Source: Telopea speciosissima
Taxonomy: Eukaryota > Streptophyta > Magnoliopsida > Proteales > Proteaceae
NCBI RefSeq assembly: GCF_018873765.1
Contig: NC_057922.1
Coordinates: 9,623,563 to 9,687,562, forward strand
Length of the DNA: 64,000 nucleotides
Direction: 5' to 3'
A model generated the notes under the pieces. The model did not search any database. It was not told the DNA's origin and saw only the letters and a program-made list of their open reading frames with translations. Shown here piece by piece: positions 11,101-23,189 of the stretch. Every line of letters starts with the position of its first letter. Position 1 is the first letter of the stretch. Position numbers and translations under genes: made by a program.

Positions 11101-14100
11101 GCACTAATCAATAAAGCCTTCATTTATCTCCTCCCAACCCCCCCTCCCCCCCCCCCGAAGAAAAAATAAAAACCTGGGGGTGTTTGGGGGAGGGGGAGTA
11201 AAGGTGTGAGAGATCCTTTATCTTCTTCTGACAGTCATTTTAATGTACTTTTAATGCAGGTGCTGATGTTGGTGGATTTTTTGGGAATCCTGAGACTGAA
11301 TTGTTAGTTCGCTGGTACCAACTAGGTGCTTATTATCCTTTCTTTAGAGGTCATGCACATCATGATACTAAAAGGCGAGAACCTTGGTTGTTCGGGTAAG
11401 AACCTTGCTTGTAGTTTGTATCTTTTATCTTCTTTTTTAAAGCAATTCCATAATCTAAGAAACACTTATTTATCCATGACACTATTTGTCTTTATGGTTG
11501 AACTTTTCCGTACATTTCATGCTTCTAATGGCATTGTTGTTTGAGTATTTAACACCAGGAGAAATTAGCGTGCAACTTGGGCCTGAAAAGCCCGAGCCCG
11601 CCTGAAAATTTCCGGGCTTTGCTGCAGTTTTCAGCCCATGGGCCAGGCTTGGGCCTAGAAATCCCAGCCTGAGGTAGGTCCTGGTCAGGCTTTGGAGTAA
11701 GGCCTCCGGGCTAGGGCTGGCCCAACCCCTAACTTGACCCTAAGCTAGACTTGTTTATTATCATATATAAAGGAATAAGGGGTATGTGGGTTTCACTAAA
11801 AATTCTAGAGTTGGAGACTTGAATCTGTGACGTACAAAAAATAATGAAGCCACATAGATCATTAGGGCAATTAAGAGCTTCGATTTTATTTTTAGAGCTT
11901 TAAAATTATATACAGGTTCCAGCCCTTACTCAAAGCCCGAGCCCGGCTGGCTGGGCTTGGGATGAGGCCATCTCAGCCCGACGTCAGGCCGGGGGTAGTT
12001 GGAGGCTGATCTATCAGTGTCATGTGCCAAGTTTCAGCCTAAATGTATATCCACCATATGCAGAAATAAACCCTAACCTAGATGCCCAAAAGTTTGTTTA
12101 TTTAATTGGAATGGAAGAGATTTAACAGGAAAACTAATCAAGCATTGTCTCCACATTAATTCCCTTCTAATCTCTTTGGCTCCACCTTTGTTTTCTCTTT
12201 AAAAGAAGAAAAAGGAAAATATTGTACTGCGAACGAATATTTGACTCCAAACAAAAGTATTGTACTACAAATACCTGCATCTATGTTGCCCAAGAAAAGA
12301 GAGATTTAATATTAATAGAATAAATATCCATATATCAAAGATAATGTTGCCTCCATCCCTAGTTTTTCTTATGCGCTTTGATCCTATTATGGGTTGCATA
12401 TTCCCAGGACTGACACATGAACCTCATTCCTTATGAGTCCCGTATATCCAGGGAAAATTATTTTAAATAGTTCAATACTCAAGAACTCCATAGAGCTCCA
12501 GATTCCAAACTGTTTCTCACGGCTATTGGTATGAAATGCCATTGTGATGTCAGTTTTATGCTGCATAAATTTAATATTAAGTCATAACATACTTAATCCC
12601 TTTTTGTTTACAGATGGCCTACATTTTGGTATAGCTCCAATAGGTATTATATAAAGCTAAAGTATAGTGCACATTGCTCTTTCATTAAATCCTTTTGGTT
12701 TATCCATTAAAAAAATGTACAATATTTATCAGCTATCCTTCCCATCTGGGAATGTTTGTATAAAATAGGCAACGCCACGACAGGTTTAAGGTATTTCAAA
12801 AGCTTGCTCAGAAGGTCGGCTGAGTTTTCAGCTAGAAACCCTATTTTTAGAGCACTATTTTGATCTTTTACAGATTATCAATGTCCCTTTTTTTTTTTTG
12901 GGTGGAAAAAGCCTAGAGAGATTTAGTGCTTTTGACTTGTCAAAGGGTGGGTCATGGATGGACCCATGTGATATTGGATGCCTCACTAGTAGGTCATTGT
13001 TAAAATTTCAGCCCAAAATGACCAAAAAAATGTTAAAATTACCCAAATACCACCTTATATTAATACATTCAGTTCCCTGTTGTGACAATTTCATAATTTT
13101 ATGCTACATTGACTTTGAACTACTTCCCTTCTCATATGGTCTGGAATTTTACCAGTGAGATAGGGGATGGGGACCTCTATCACATGGAGCCACCCATGTG
13201 CTGCCATATGGCAGGTAGTGATTACTAACTGTCGCTACATATAGTGATGCTGTGTGACAGTTAGAAGTGTAGTACACCTTTATACTATTTTATTAATAAA
13301 ACCATTTATTTCCAAAGAGGGAATAAGGAAATTAAAAAGAAAAAGAACATTTCTAATGATAATCAACAGATACCTTGCGCTTTTTGAAATGCTTCAAAAT
13401 TGTGTTTTGAAGGTTTCTGAATTGTCTGTTACAAGCTCTTCTTTTAGGCCTCAGCTTCTTATTTAAGTTGATACATCGTTACTGAATTTCTACGAAATTG
13501 AGAGAGAATGATTATACCATTCAGTACCCTATATTAGGGTATACAGTTCAACTCTTTTGTACTTTCTGTTTGCAAACCCTATTTTTAGGTCTCATCTTAT
13601 TTAAATTGACATTTTTGTGAGAAAATTTATAAAACCTGAGAGGATAATTTTACCATTTGGTACCCTATATTATGATATAAGCTCTCTCTCTCATGAATGC
13701 ATGCATTTCAACTCTTAACTGGAGCCTATTAAGATGACCAGCTCTCATAACATATTTTGATGTGGATGGATGCCTCAATAATGTCAGTCTTAGGTTAATA
13801 GGTTGTCTTTGCTTTTTACCATATTCCTGATGTTATGACAGAGAGCAGAATACTGAATTGATGAGGGATGCAATACATATACGGTACACGTTGCTTCCAT
13901 ATTTCTATACATTGTTCAGAGAGGCGAACACAAGTGGAGTTCCTGTTTTGCGTCCTTTATGGATGGAATTTCCTTCAGATGAAGCTACTTTCAGTAATGA
14001 TGAGGCTTTCATGGTTGGAAACAGCCTTTTGGTTCAAGGGATCTATACAGAGGTGCATTATCTACCGTTTCTCCTTAACTGTGTTTTCTAGGTGTGTGTG

Positions 14101-16091
14101 TGTGTTGTTGTTGTTTTTTTCTTCAAAGGGTGTTTTGCAAACTGATATTTTATGATTGGGCTGTCTTTTGGATCAGCGGGCCAAACATGTATCAGTGTAT
14201 TTGCCGGGCGGACAATCATGGTATGACCTGAGAACAGGAATTGTTTACAAGGGAGGTGTAACTCACAAGTTTGAGGTTTCAGAGGAAAGCATTCCAGCTT
14301 TCCAGAAGGCAGGCACCATTGTACCAAGGAAAGACAGGTTTCGCCGAAGCTCCACGCAGATGGTGAATGATCCTTACACTCTGGTATGTCTTTGATGCTC
14401 AAGTCTCTTCCAATTCTCTTCCAAAACATTAAGACTCTACAAGAATATTGCCTGTAGAGTGTTGATAATTGAGGGAACCTCCCCCATTTTCTATCTCTAT
14501 GATTTTCTCTTGTTTTTGTTGTCATTGGTCTTATGAGCATTTCTTATCTCAATTCTGTTTCCAAAGTTAAATGTGTGTGATCTCACTAGTAATTCTCCTC
14601 CTTTGTGAGCCAAACAGGTAACTTTTTTCTTGCATTGGTATGGCTTTTTGAACTTGTGATTCATTTTCTAAGGAAAGGGTTTATCTCAACATGTGACTTT
14701 CATGCATAGTTGTCAAGGTGTTGCCTAGGCGTCTGGGTGGGTTTTCAAGGGCTTGGTGGTTGTCTGCCTTGTTCTAACTTAATAAGACAGGCACCTAGGG
14801 ACTTTGGGCCACCTAGGGTTCCTTGGGAACTGGACAGTTGATTTTTTTTTTTTTTTACTTACGTTTTTTTTCCTCTAAATAATGTTGTTTCTAACATTTT
14901 TTATTGGCTTGTGTACAAGTTTGTGTATAGATTAGAAGCATGGGATCATTTAGTATCGAAAAAAATAAATTAATTAAGAAAGAAATCAAACTTCGCTAGT
15001 TCTCCTTCTCTTGTTTACTTGCGTGTTTTTTTTGTGTGGTAATTTTCCCCTCTAAATAATCTTGTAATGATGTTCCTAGATATAATGTCAATTTAGTTCA
15101 TAGATTCAATCTGTATTGTTGTTACTGTAATGCTGTTATCATAATTGTATTATTGCTATACTAGATATAATGACGTGCCAAAAATAATACTAGATGTAAT
15201 GGATACATAAAAAATACTAGGGCACCAGCGCCTTGTTGCTAAGTGCTTAGGTGGCCCTCCAACGCCTTGGGTTGCGTAGGCGCCTTGACAACTATGCTTT
15301 CATGTACTGGATTCATTTGACTATTTAGTCCACCACTCCACCTGAATAACTGATGTAACTTCTGATCTAAGGATCCCTCTTTGACCAAAAAGAAATATGA
15401 TATCCTTTTGTCTTTTGCTGTGGGTTCTCATCGCCTTTTATTGTGGTGTTATTCTCTCATTCTACATGTTCTGCATGTCTTGGAATCTAATGAATCACAT
15501 TTATAGAAAAAGCTTTTCTAGGAACTGACAATGCCAATTTTGGCCTTGGTGCAACGGTAAAGGTTGCTCCATTGTGACCAAGTGGTCATGGGTTTGAGTC
15601 TGGAAACAGCCTCTCTGCGAAAGCAGGGGTAAGGCTGCGTACATAATGGCTGTACCGACTACTAAAGATAGCTATAATGTAGGTTATCGTCCCTCACATT
15701 TCTATTTCAAATGTTTTTCTAGGTAATTGCTTTGAATGGTTCCCTAGCAGCAGAAGGGGAGCTGTATGTTGACGATGGGAAGAGCTTTGAATTTGAGCAA
15801 GGGGCCTACATCCATCGGCGCTTCGTGTTTTCAGATGGCAAACTTACATCTTCTAATATGGCACCTCCCACGTCAGGCAAGGCTTTCTTTTCATCAGAGT
15901 GTGTCATTGAGAGGATTATAATATTAGGGCTCTCCTCTAGGGCAAAAAGTGCTCTTATTGAACCTGTAAATTACAGAGCTGATGTTGTATCTGGACCCCT
16001 CAGTCTTCGAGGGAGACGAAGCCCTGCTGCACTTACCATCCGCAAGCCCAATCTTCGGATTGCGGATGATTGGACTGTAAAGATGTTGTAG
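8153..16091 (+). CDS. PSL5/RSW3: Glucosidase II alpha subunit (GH31), endoplasmic reticulum
   Basis: Six exons, all with GT-AG borders and matching phases: 8153-9754, 10755-11028, 11260-11395, 13842-14052, 14177-14383 and 15723-16091. They give a 932-residue protein, close to the roughly 920 of the Arabidopsis orthologue. A signal peptide (about 1-24) precedes the family-typical [14 protein letters not shown]. The mutarotase-like N-terminal domain is followed by the GH31 barrel. The nucleophile is Asp523 in WNDMNEPS and the likely general acid is Asp599 in [10 protein letters not shown]; both are present. The enzyme trims the two inner glucoses from N-glycans in the ER and so controls calnexin/calreticulin binding. 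It has no HDEL signal, as expected, because the beta subunit retains it. Transposons occupy the introns but no exon is damaged. Confidence 0.95.
10384..10473. mobile_element. hAT-type miniature element, copy 2, in glucosidase II intron 1
   Basis: This 90-bp element begins CATAGTTGTCACAGCG and ends CACCTTGACAACTATG, giving inverted ends. Perfect 8-bp target duplications ATTCCACT lie at 10376-10383 and 10474-10481. The interior is GC-rich and non-coding. It belongs to the same family as the elements at 1026 and 14705. Confidence 0.88.
11560..12010. repeat. GC-rich GGGCC/GCCCGAGCCCG dispersed repeat in intron 3
   Basis: Two GC-rich ends flank an AT-rich centre: about 11575-11730 with GGCCTGAAAAGCCCGAGCCC, and about 11910-12000 with AAAGCCCGAGCCCGGCTGGC. 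Similar GC-rich words recur at 39590-39745, 40965-41100, 57370-57520 and 58930-59060, where the text ends in TTTTTTGACACCCCTAA or similar. This looks like a non-autonomous DNA element family, but I could not fix its ends or target duplication. Confidence 0.45.
14705..15296. mobile_element. hAT-type non-autonomous element, copy 3, in glucosidase II intron 5
   Basis: This 592-bp element begins CATAGTTGTCAAGGTGTTGC and ends GGCGCCTTGACAACTATG. Perfect 8-bp duplications CTTTCATG lie at 14697-14704 and 15297-15304. The interior is AT-rich with poly-T and no transposase. It is the longest of the three family members in the window and shares the subterminal GCCTAGGCG-type motif with the 90-bp copy. 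Confidence 0.9.
15539..15700 (+). mobile_element. Au-like SINE fragment in glucosidase II intron 5
   Basis: The sequence TTGGCCTTGGTGCAACGGTA followed by GTGACCAAGTGGTCATGGG, TTTGAGTC, GGAAACAGCCTCT and GGGTAAGGCTGCGTACA reproduces the order of the plant Au SINE: a tRNA-related A box and B box, then the family-specific GGAAACAGCCTC and GTAAGGCTGCGTAC blocks. The usual 3' part is missing or diverged after about 15650. It sits upstream of the last exon and does not alter the splice acceptor. Confidence 0.8.
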
Positions 16092-16910
16092 TTGAGAATT
16101 GGGTTTTTAAGTAATTTTTATGCAATATTAAATGCCTTCTTGTTCAGGGGATTTTGTTAGAGATGCTAGGCTAGATTTATTTTATGGTTCTACGCTAAAA
16201 TTTGTAATATAATCTCCAGCTTATGTGCTGTTAATTAGTAGTTGTATCTTTTGTTTAATTTCTTATGGAACAATCACAAACACTTTTTTGATTATGAGTC
16301 TAGTACCATAATAACCTATAATTATGGATATGACCTCATTCCTTGAATCATAAGTATATCACCATTTGTGATCAGAAGCAGGTAGTCGGGCTTGTGACTC
16401 TCTGCTCATCTGAAACTGATACTGAATGTGGAATTCATTTTCTCTAGTTTTAAAAAAACTCTTTCCGATTCACGGTTTGATTCCTAATCTCTTCTAGTTC
16501 AAATGCTATGAAATATAAGATTTCTCATTCTAGCTCCAGTAATACCTATCAAAACTAAAAAGGAAATTAAAAATCCAAACGTACCCTTATGGAGAGAGAA
16601 TCATATTTGGTATATTCACTATTGAAAGATTACAAAATAGTCTGTAGCTGTGTAGCCTATTACATACAAGGGAAAAAGTTCTCTGTCTGGGAGTGTGGTC
16701 TATGCCAGCACTCCCATGAGTCTATCTCTCTCATCTTCATGTGAAAAGACATCTCTACCCCCTTGTTTTAAAGAAGAGAGAGATAGACACATGGGATTGC
16801 TGGCGTAGGCCACACTCCCGTACAGAAAACTGCTACAATTACACTTGCATATCCATTGCCGGTGTAGAGTAGCCTCCACGAAATTACAAGTGACCCACAA
16901 CATACAAGCC
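16092..16910. other. Convergent intergenic region with a MITE
   Basis: This spacer separates the 3' ends of the glucosidase II gene (+) and the propeller gene (-). Both 3' untranslated regions must lie here. The only clear structure is the inverted-repeat element at 16678-16830. Confidence 0.6.
16678..16830. mobile_element. MITE with 33-bp terminal inverted repeats
   Basis: The left end GTTCTCTGTCTGGGAGTGTG and following bases match the reverse complement of the right end (GTTTTCTGTACGGGAGTGTG...) for about 33 bases with few mismatches. The arms extend into a near-complete foldback, with TCTATCTCTCTC against GAGAGAGATAGA. Length is 153 bp. A related partial copy lies at about 48028-48122. 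It lies in the 3' flank of both neighbouring genes. Confidence 0.8.
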
Positions 16911-19064
16911 TCACATTTTTGACACTTGGTGACAGACTTGAGACCCATGATGTGATTCCAAGTTCCCAACTTCATTCTTGTTAGCCTGTCCCAACCAATG
17001 ACAATCATCAAACAAGCACCGAGCGCTGCTGTAAGGTGACTCAACTACATCTTCAGGCTTGATGAATGTGGGCCCCCAGGAAGGTGTACCATCCTCATAC
17101 GAGTTATGGGTCAGCCTCTGGATACCCGAACCGTCCACCTTAGCAGTGAAAATTTCACCGTAGGGCCCGAAGTGATGAGGATTTGCTATTGGCTCTGCTG
17201 ACACGCCCACGTAGTCTGACGTAAACACAATACTCTTCCCATCCGGGCTGAACCAGGGATGATTGGTCCGACCATCCTCACCACTGTGAACCACCTTCTT
17301 AAGATCGGTTCCATTTGGGTGTATGACATAAATAGCGAAGCTCCCTCCACCCGGGTTATCCCGATCCGATGCAAAGGCAATCCACTCACTATCTGGAGAC
17401 CAATTGCACATCGTGTCCGTCCATGGCCCTTCTGTAAGCCTGCGGAGCCCACTTTTCTCTCCCTCAATCGCATCCATCAAATAAAGGTTCTTGTAACCCG
17501 ACCGGCCTGACCGGAACACAACCCACTTCCCGTCCGGCGAGGGTGACGGGAACGCATTATTTTTGCCGCCGATTGTCAGTTTCTTGTAAGGAGCATAACC
17601 CATTTCGCCATTTTTGTCCTCATCAACGGCAACAGATACTATATCGACGTCTGTGCTTTCTTCAGCAAAGATGGGCCCGATGCTGGTGTAGATAACCCCT
17701 CTACGCTTCCAGTCCCAAGCAGTGGAGAAGGCAGTGCCGGGTAGAACTTGCCTCTTTCCGGAACCGTCACGATTCACTACGTAAACACCGGGAAAACCCA
17801 CATAAGCAATTCGTTCGCCGTCGGGAGAGAAGGAAGGGAACGACCCATCAATCCTGAACAGAGATAAATCATTTAATGGGCTTTCGAGATTCTCAAGCAT
17901 AAGAGGACCACCAGTTCCTTCTTTACTGCTTCGTCTGCATCTATGATACCCAACAAGAGTCGAATCGGGAGAGATGAACGGGTTGTAGTGGTGAGAATTG
18001 GGCGAGACCTTCCGAGTTAACTCCCTAAACTCGTTTCTTACAAGATCAAATAGCTCAATATGCCGGAAATCCGAGCTGGGTCTCCTCGTTGCCACGGCGA
18101 TGAAGCTTTTGTTACTCGGTGAAGCAGCAGGAGTGAAAGCATGGAGACCCGGTGGAGTAACTCGCTCAATCACCACCAACTCGGACCGTATTCTTCTCAG
18201 CCGAGGCAGACTCGCTCTGTAAACGCTCCACCATCCATCGTCACTTCTGCGATGGAAATACAGAGTGAAATCATCGATCCAACAAGGCCAACCGCCATGA
18301 TCGACCAATTTAATCCTCTCAGACCCATCTCGAGTCTTGAAAACATAGATATCCGTGTTGAGTTCTTCAACTTCTCCGTCCCATCCCTTCTCCCCAGATG
18401 AAGCCACAGCAGTCCAAACCCCAGAAGGAGAAACGGAAGGGCTGAAATCGGCGATGCCATAAGGGGTTAGCCTTCGATTCTCACCTGTTATGATATTGGT
18501 TGAGTATACAGCAGCCCAGCTTTTTCTGGGTACCCCAGAATTTTCATGGGTTGACACATAGATAAGATTCTCCCCTGCAATAGAAGGTCGGTCTTTCATG
18601 GAGATTTTGGCATCTGTCTGTTTTGGATGGAACAGAGGAACCTGAATTCGAGAAGGGCTTTCAAAAGCCGATCTTCTTTTGAGGTTGAAGTCGATGGAGT
18701 CAACGATATAATAAGCATCAAGATAGATGTTTGAGTACCCAAGTCTCTCTGTGACATAGAGGAGAAGTTGCAGAGGAGGTGAAGGAGTGGGATCTAGGGT
18801 GAGAGTTTGATTAGGAAGGAGCAAAGAGAGGATTGAAGAAGAGAGAGAGGGGAAGTAGCCATTGAAGTTCACAGATTGACCATCTGTGAGTACAATCTCA
18901 TCGTCGTTGTCTGGTGGGTGAGATGTCCTGAGGCTGAAGATGTCAAAAGCGTAATTTGCTCTATCTTGAGTAGTAAAGACTATGCTGGTACTGCCACTGA
19001 TATCCTCTGCCCTTGCAGAGAATATGATGAAAACATGAAGGAGAAGCCAGACAGATGAATTCAT
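16911..19064 (-). CDS. Secreted DPP6 N-terminal/TolB-like beta-propeller protein
   Basis: Intronless, 717 residues, with an ATG at 19064. Residues 1-19 form a signal peptide (hydrophobic stretch ending SARA). The rest is a beta-propeller built from PD40/TolB-type blades, seen as repeated SPDG-like turns: FSPSVSPSG, FPSFSPDGERIAY, FPSPSPDGKWVVF, NWSPDSEWIAF and HPWFSPDGKSIVF. This matches plant proteins annotated as DPP6 N-terminal domain-like (Arabidopsis At1g21670/At1g21680 class), which are of the same length and also single-exon. No peptidase catalytic domain follows, so it should be a binding or scaffold protein in the wall or endomembrane system. The exact role is unknown. Confidence 0.9.
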   Translation of the reverse strand: MNSSVWLLLHVFIIFSARAEDISGSTSIVFTTQDRANYAFDIFSLRTSHPPDNDDEIVLTDGQSVNFNGYFPSLSSSILSLLLPNQTLTLDPTPSPPLQLLLYVTERLGYSNIYLDAYYIVDSIDFNLKRRSAFESPSRIQVPLFHPKQTDAKISMKDRPSIAGENLIYVSTHENSGVPRKSWAAVYSTNIITGENRRLTPYGIADFSPSVSPSGVWTAVASSGEKGWDGEVEELNTDIYVFKTRDGSERIKLVDHGGWPCWIDDFTLYFHRRSDDGWWSVYRASLPRLRRIRSELVVIERVTPPGLHAFTPAASPSNKSFIAVATRRPSSDFRHIELFDLVRNEFRELTRKVSPNSHHYNPFISPDSTLVGYHRCRRSSKEGTGGPLMLENLESPLNDLSLFRIDGSFPSFSPDGERIAYVGFPGVYVVNRDGSGKRQVLPGTAFSTAWDWKRRGVIYTSIGPIFAEESTDVDIVSVAVDEDKNGEMGYAPYKKLTIGGKNNAFPSPSPDGKWVVFRSGRSGYKNLYLMDAIEGEKSGLRRLTEGPWTDTMCNWSPDSEWIAFASDRDNPGGGSFAIYVIHPNGTDLKKVVHSGEDGRTNHPWFSPDGKSIVFTSDYVGVSAEPIANPHHFGPYGEIFTAKVDGSGIQRLTHNSYEDGTPSWGPTFIKPEDVVESPYSSARCLFDDCHWLGQANKNEVGNLESHHGSQVCHQVSKM

Positions 19065-19248
19065 CTTCCGATTCCGATTTGATTGCAGGTAAAGACGATT
19101 AGAAAGGTTAATTGGTTTTTGGTCAGTGGCTCATAAATGCTCTGATCTTCAAATATCCAATCCACATCCAAAGTAGTGGCGTCGCTCATAGATGCAGCCA
19201 AAGGTTGGAATCCTGGGGATAAAAATCATCTCCAATTCTCTAATCCGG

Positions 19249-19913
19249 CAGTGCTGTGCAGTGCTACCTTCACAGTGCAACACGTGGCACAAACTTGTTG
19301 TGTATATGAAAATGCTTTGCACCATTTCATGAAAACCCAATCCGTTTTATTTACCGGATCCTCTTAATCCGATTAGAATGTAAAACCAAAAAAGTTTATC
19401 TTCTTCCCTCCTTCCCATCATTGGAGACATTCAGAGATCTGAAACCAGACCTGGGACTGTTCTAGAAGGGAAAACCTTCGAAGGTTTTTGGGATTCAAAC
19501 CAAAGATCTGTTAGAAGGGAACCTATGATCTTCTTCTCACATGGTCTTCTTCTCTTGTTGTGCTGGCTTGAAAGTTAGAAAAGTTGATGAGAATAATTTT
19601 AAAAGCATCATTTTCTATCTGCATTTTGAGTCTTTGACTGACATTCTGCAGATTTTTGCAGATTTTTTTTTTTTTTCTTCTAAATCTCCCCAATGATGGG
19701 AAGGAGATGAGCAGGGAGAGAGGGAAAATCGCCTTCTCCAAATCTTTTTTCCTCTGATTTGGTTTTATATTCTAATCAGCTTGAGAGGATCCGATAAGTA
19801 AAACGGGTTGGGTATTCATGTAATGGTGCAAAACATATTCATCCACACAATCAGTTTGTGTCATATGTTGCACTGGGACGGTAGCACTGCACCGTTAAAA
19901 TCTAACAGCACTG
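19249..19913. mobile_element. Inverted-repeat element with long arms in the propeller-gene promoter
   Basis: The element starts CAGTGCTG and ends CAGCACTG. The left arm 19249-19440 matches the reverse complement of 19670-19913: TGCAGTGCTACC, CAGTGCAACA, GCACCATT-CATGAA-ACCCA, CGGATCCTCT and CTTCCCATCATTGG all occur in order. The arms are about 190-240 bp and the loop about 230 bp. It has no coding capacity. It lies 185 bp upstream of the start codon at 19064 on the propeller gene's 5' side. No target duplication was recognised, so the superfamily is unassigned. Confidence 0.75.
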
Positions 19914-22900
19914 ATGGCAATAGAAAACAACGTTTTTATCTTTTTCTCTGTTTTTTTTTTTTTTTTTTGTAAGAACGTCTCTCTCATTTAGTGGGAGAAA
20001 AATGTGAAAAACACATCAAGGACTTGAAATACAAAGGGAAAATTTTCTTTGAGAAGACGTGGAGGGTACATTGATATTTTATATCTTTCTCTCTCTCTCT
20101 TCCTGGCATGAAATAACCTCTCTAATCCCTATGGTATAAGATTTCAATGAAATTTTGTGAAATCAACTAAAATATTTTGGTTTCGCAAGTTGTCAAAACA
20201 AAAGAACCTATGATACTGAAGAATTATAATGTTTTGACCAAAATTTCGATTATCATTTAGATTTTGATATCGTTTTGATCAAACCGTATAAAATGCATGG
20301 TTTCGAATGAATTTAAAAAATTTCGATGAAATTTAGACTATATTTTAAGTTTCAATAACATTAGCTAGTTTCGATTTCAAAGAAGGAAACTTCCTAGAAA
20401 ACATTACTTTTATAATTTTTGACCGAATCAATCCTATGTCATTGTAATGAACCATGAATAACATTCGATAATTATTAATGATTTCTAATTTTATGTTTAT
20501 TCATTCTTAAAGCATATTATAGTTGTTTTAATTGAATTTTGTTTGTTTTGATAGTAAATTTTATGTATACATGTAACCAAGGGATTTTAGTGTCTTTCTA
20601 TCCAAAAACTTTTGGCCCCATCTAAAATCCACAAGCTTGCTTCAACTAACCCCCCCCTCCCCCCAATCTATACATTAAATAGAAGATAATATTTTTTTTT
20701 TGCGTACAAGATAATATATCTTGCGAGGTACATAACCATTTTTTTCAAGGGAAGGTCTGTTTTATTTTATAGTTTTAACAATTGTTGCATTCATATTTAA
20801 TTCGAAATAGGACTAACTCTATTGGAATGCCTCTGATAAGATTAATGAGATTGAATGTTTTCCACAAATATTGAAACTAAATTGGTTTTTTTTTCGTGCC
20901 CGAGAATATTACGCTTCTAGACATTTAATCTTCATTGATTGTTATTACCATGTCCCCATACCTATCCTGGATTATTTGCAAATTCAGAAAATTGTAAGTT
21001 TCTTCTCAATCCATTTCATGATCTTGCATAATTTTCTTTTTTACAAATTAGGGTTTTAATTTATTATATGTTTGTAGAAGATGATGGATGTTTATTGTTT
21101 TTTTTTCTTCCAAAGACCAATGCACCAATTGCGGTACAATAGGATTGTAATTCATTAGTTATTCTAGATGCCCACCAAATCTGAAAAAAAAAAAAAAACC
21201 TTCAAAAGAATTGATAGATACTAAGGGGGAAGAGATGCTCTGAATCAATGGAATTGATTCTTCAAATTCGAAAAAACAATCATCAGAAAAACATTTTTGG
21301 GATTCCATTAATTTTCAGTAATGCTAGCCATTCGATCATTTTAACAAAAAGAGGAACACAATTTTATTCTAGTTTGTTTATAAGAAAAAAGGACTTAAAT
21401 ATGAAATCTGAGATTGGGAAGATTATATATATAATTTAAGGGAGCGTTTTCTATGGGGGGAGTGCAGGGGTCACGCAAGCATGACAACCAATGAGAGTGT
21501 GTGCATTGGCATCTCGGGGGGGGGGGGGGGGAAGATTTCCGCCTTTCATAGGGGGCAGGGCAATCATTCCCCCCCTCCCCCAACTATGCCTGGACGTGGC
21601 CCCTGTGTCCCCAATAGAAAAATTTTCTCCATATAATTTTTACTAGGTTGTTGTTACTATGTTCTCAAAGAAATTAACAGTCGCTATCTTGTATCATCCA
21701 CAAGTCTTGAAAGTAATTGTAATTTCCGTTCTCAATCTATTTCACAATCTTCAATTTGTTTTCTCTAGAGAAATAGGTTTTAAGTTGTTATTTGTTCATG
21801 AAAGATGATCAATGTTCATATTTGTTGTTCTTTTCTTGGAGATTCTAACAATCTTTAGTTATACTAGTCATTTCATTATTCTCATAGAAAGAGGAAATTT
21901 AATTTTAATATTGAGTAAAATCAGCTCACCATTAACACAATTGATGTCTATTTCAATTTGGCACTGCATTACGTACAAAGTACTATTTCCTATCACGCTT
22001 AAGAGGAATATAAGTATATAACTTACTAATTTTACTTTGAAGTGCAATTTCAATCATGTCATGTAAATGCCAATCAACGAATCTTCTTAAATCTTTCTAA
22101 ATCCAATCTTCACACGTGATGGAATTAGGAATCCGTATCGGATCCGCATTGGTATTAGCATATCAATGGATCAGTAAAAAAAAAAAAAAAAAAAAATGAT
22201 TTTTAAAGAAAAATAAGGGCAAATCCATCCTATTTGGATTGATACAGGCCGATCTTGATCCATCTCGGTTGAACTCATGATTTAAGTTCGTAGCATCAGG
22301 CACGATATAGGTCACTACCAATACCAATCTCAAATCGGCCTCATCGGAGGGAATAGATGGTTTTGCCCTTATTTTTATTTAAAAATTGATTTTTTTCCTT
22401 TGTTTACTCTAGTATGGAGTGCTACATTGATATGGAACGTTAGGAATCACAATTCACAAATTTTATTTTTGGAATTCACAATTCACAATTCACACTTGAT
22501 AGATGTCGATCCAATCTCAATTGATCAATATGGTCAATTTGATACTGATTCTTCAAATAATGGCTGAGTTCGATATCGATTACTGATTATTGACAAATAG
22601 TTTTGATAGGAAGAATGGTACCTACATTTAGACACATGGCACGAAATGACCGCATCACCCACATGAAATGGTGAAATAATGCCCCCGTTGATGTTTCCGT
22701 GTGCGTTCCCGCCCGCGCGCAGAGACACGCTCCCCCGTCAGGAACTTTCCTTTGGTTTTTTAGTTTGGATTTTATAAATGTGAATAGATTCTCCGAAGCA
22801 TCTCTCTCATGGCGACGAAAAAAAAATGACGTGAGTGAGAGAAAGTGGGAAACAGAAAAACTTAAGTAGCAAGGAACCCAAGCTCGCATCTCGATGTCAA

Positions 22901-22940
22901 TCGAGCCATCGAAGGCACACATTGATCCTCAACCGTCATC
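19914..22940. other. AT-rich intergenic DNA with degraded repeats
   Basis: No gene is visible. Homopolymer runs (poly-A near 22177, poly-G near 21517) and two low-complexity repeat types stand out: a stretch rich in AAATTTCGAT words at about 20130-20380, and a stretch of GTATCGGATC-like words at about 22110-22370. Both look like remnants of non-coding transposons, but I could not find their ends. Confidence 0.5.
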
Positions 22941-23150
22941 ATGGAAGAAGAATCTAGAAGGAAACTCCCCACATTTGCTGCGTTTAACAATCTTGAAGGG
23001 TACTAAGAGGAAGAAGAGTCTAGAAGGACAGATCAGTCTCTCTCTTATTTGCTGTGTTTAACACCCAAGGGCCAAGGGGTACTAAGAGGAAGAAGACTCT
23101 AGAAGGAAAGAGCTAAAACTAAGAGGAGAAGAAGAATCCAGAAGGAAAAA
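22940..23150. repeat. Degenerate tandem repeat in the signal peptidase 5' flank
   Basis: The words AAGAAGA-TCTAGAAGGA, TTTGCTG-GTTTAACA and GGGTACTAAGAGGAAGAAGA repeat in order two to three times, with a unit of roughly 75-90 bp. The repeat is purine-rich and lies within 700 bp upstream of the signal peptidase start codon, in the promoter or 5' leader. Confidence 0.65.
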
Positions 23151-23189
23151 AAAAAGCAGAAACAATGTTGATCACAGCAGTCTCAGGTT

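Noticed and set aside
21440-21610. GC-rich island with poly-G between AT-rich flanks, considered as a transposon end
   Set aside because: No inverted partner or target duplication could be found within the window.
22587-22922. 111-codon minus-strand frame in the spacer upstream of the signal peptidase
   Set aside because: No recognisable motif, and it runs across low-complexity sequence; probably chance.
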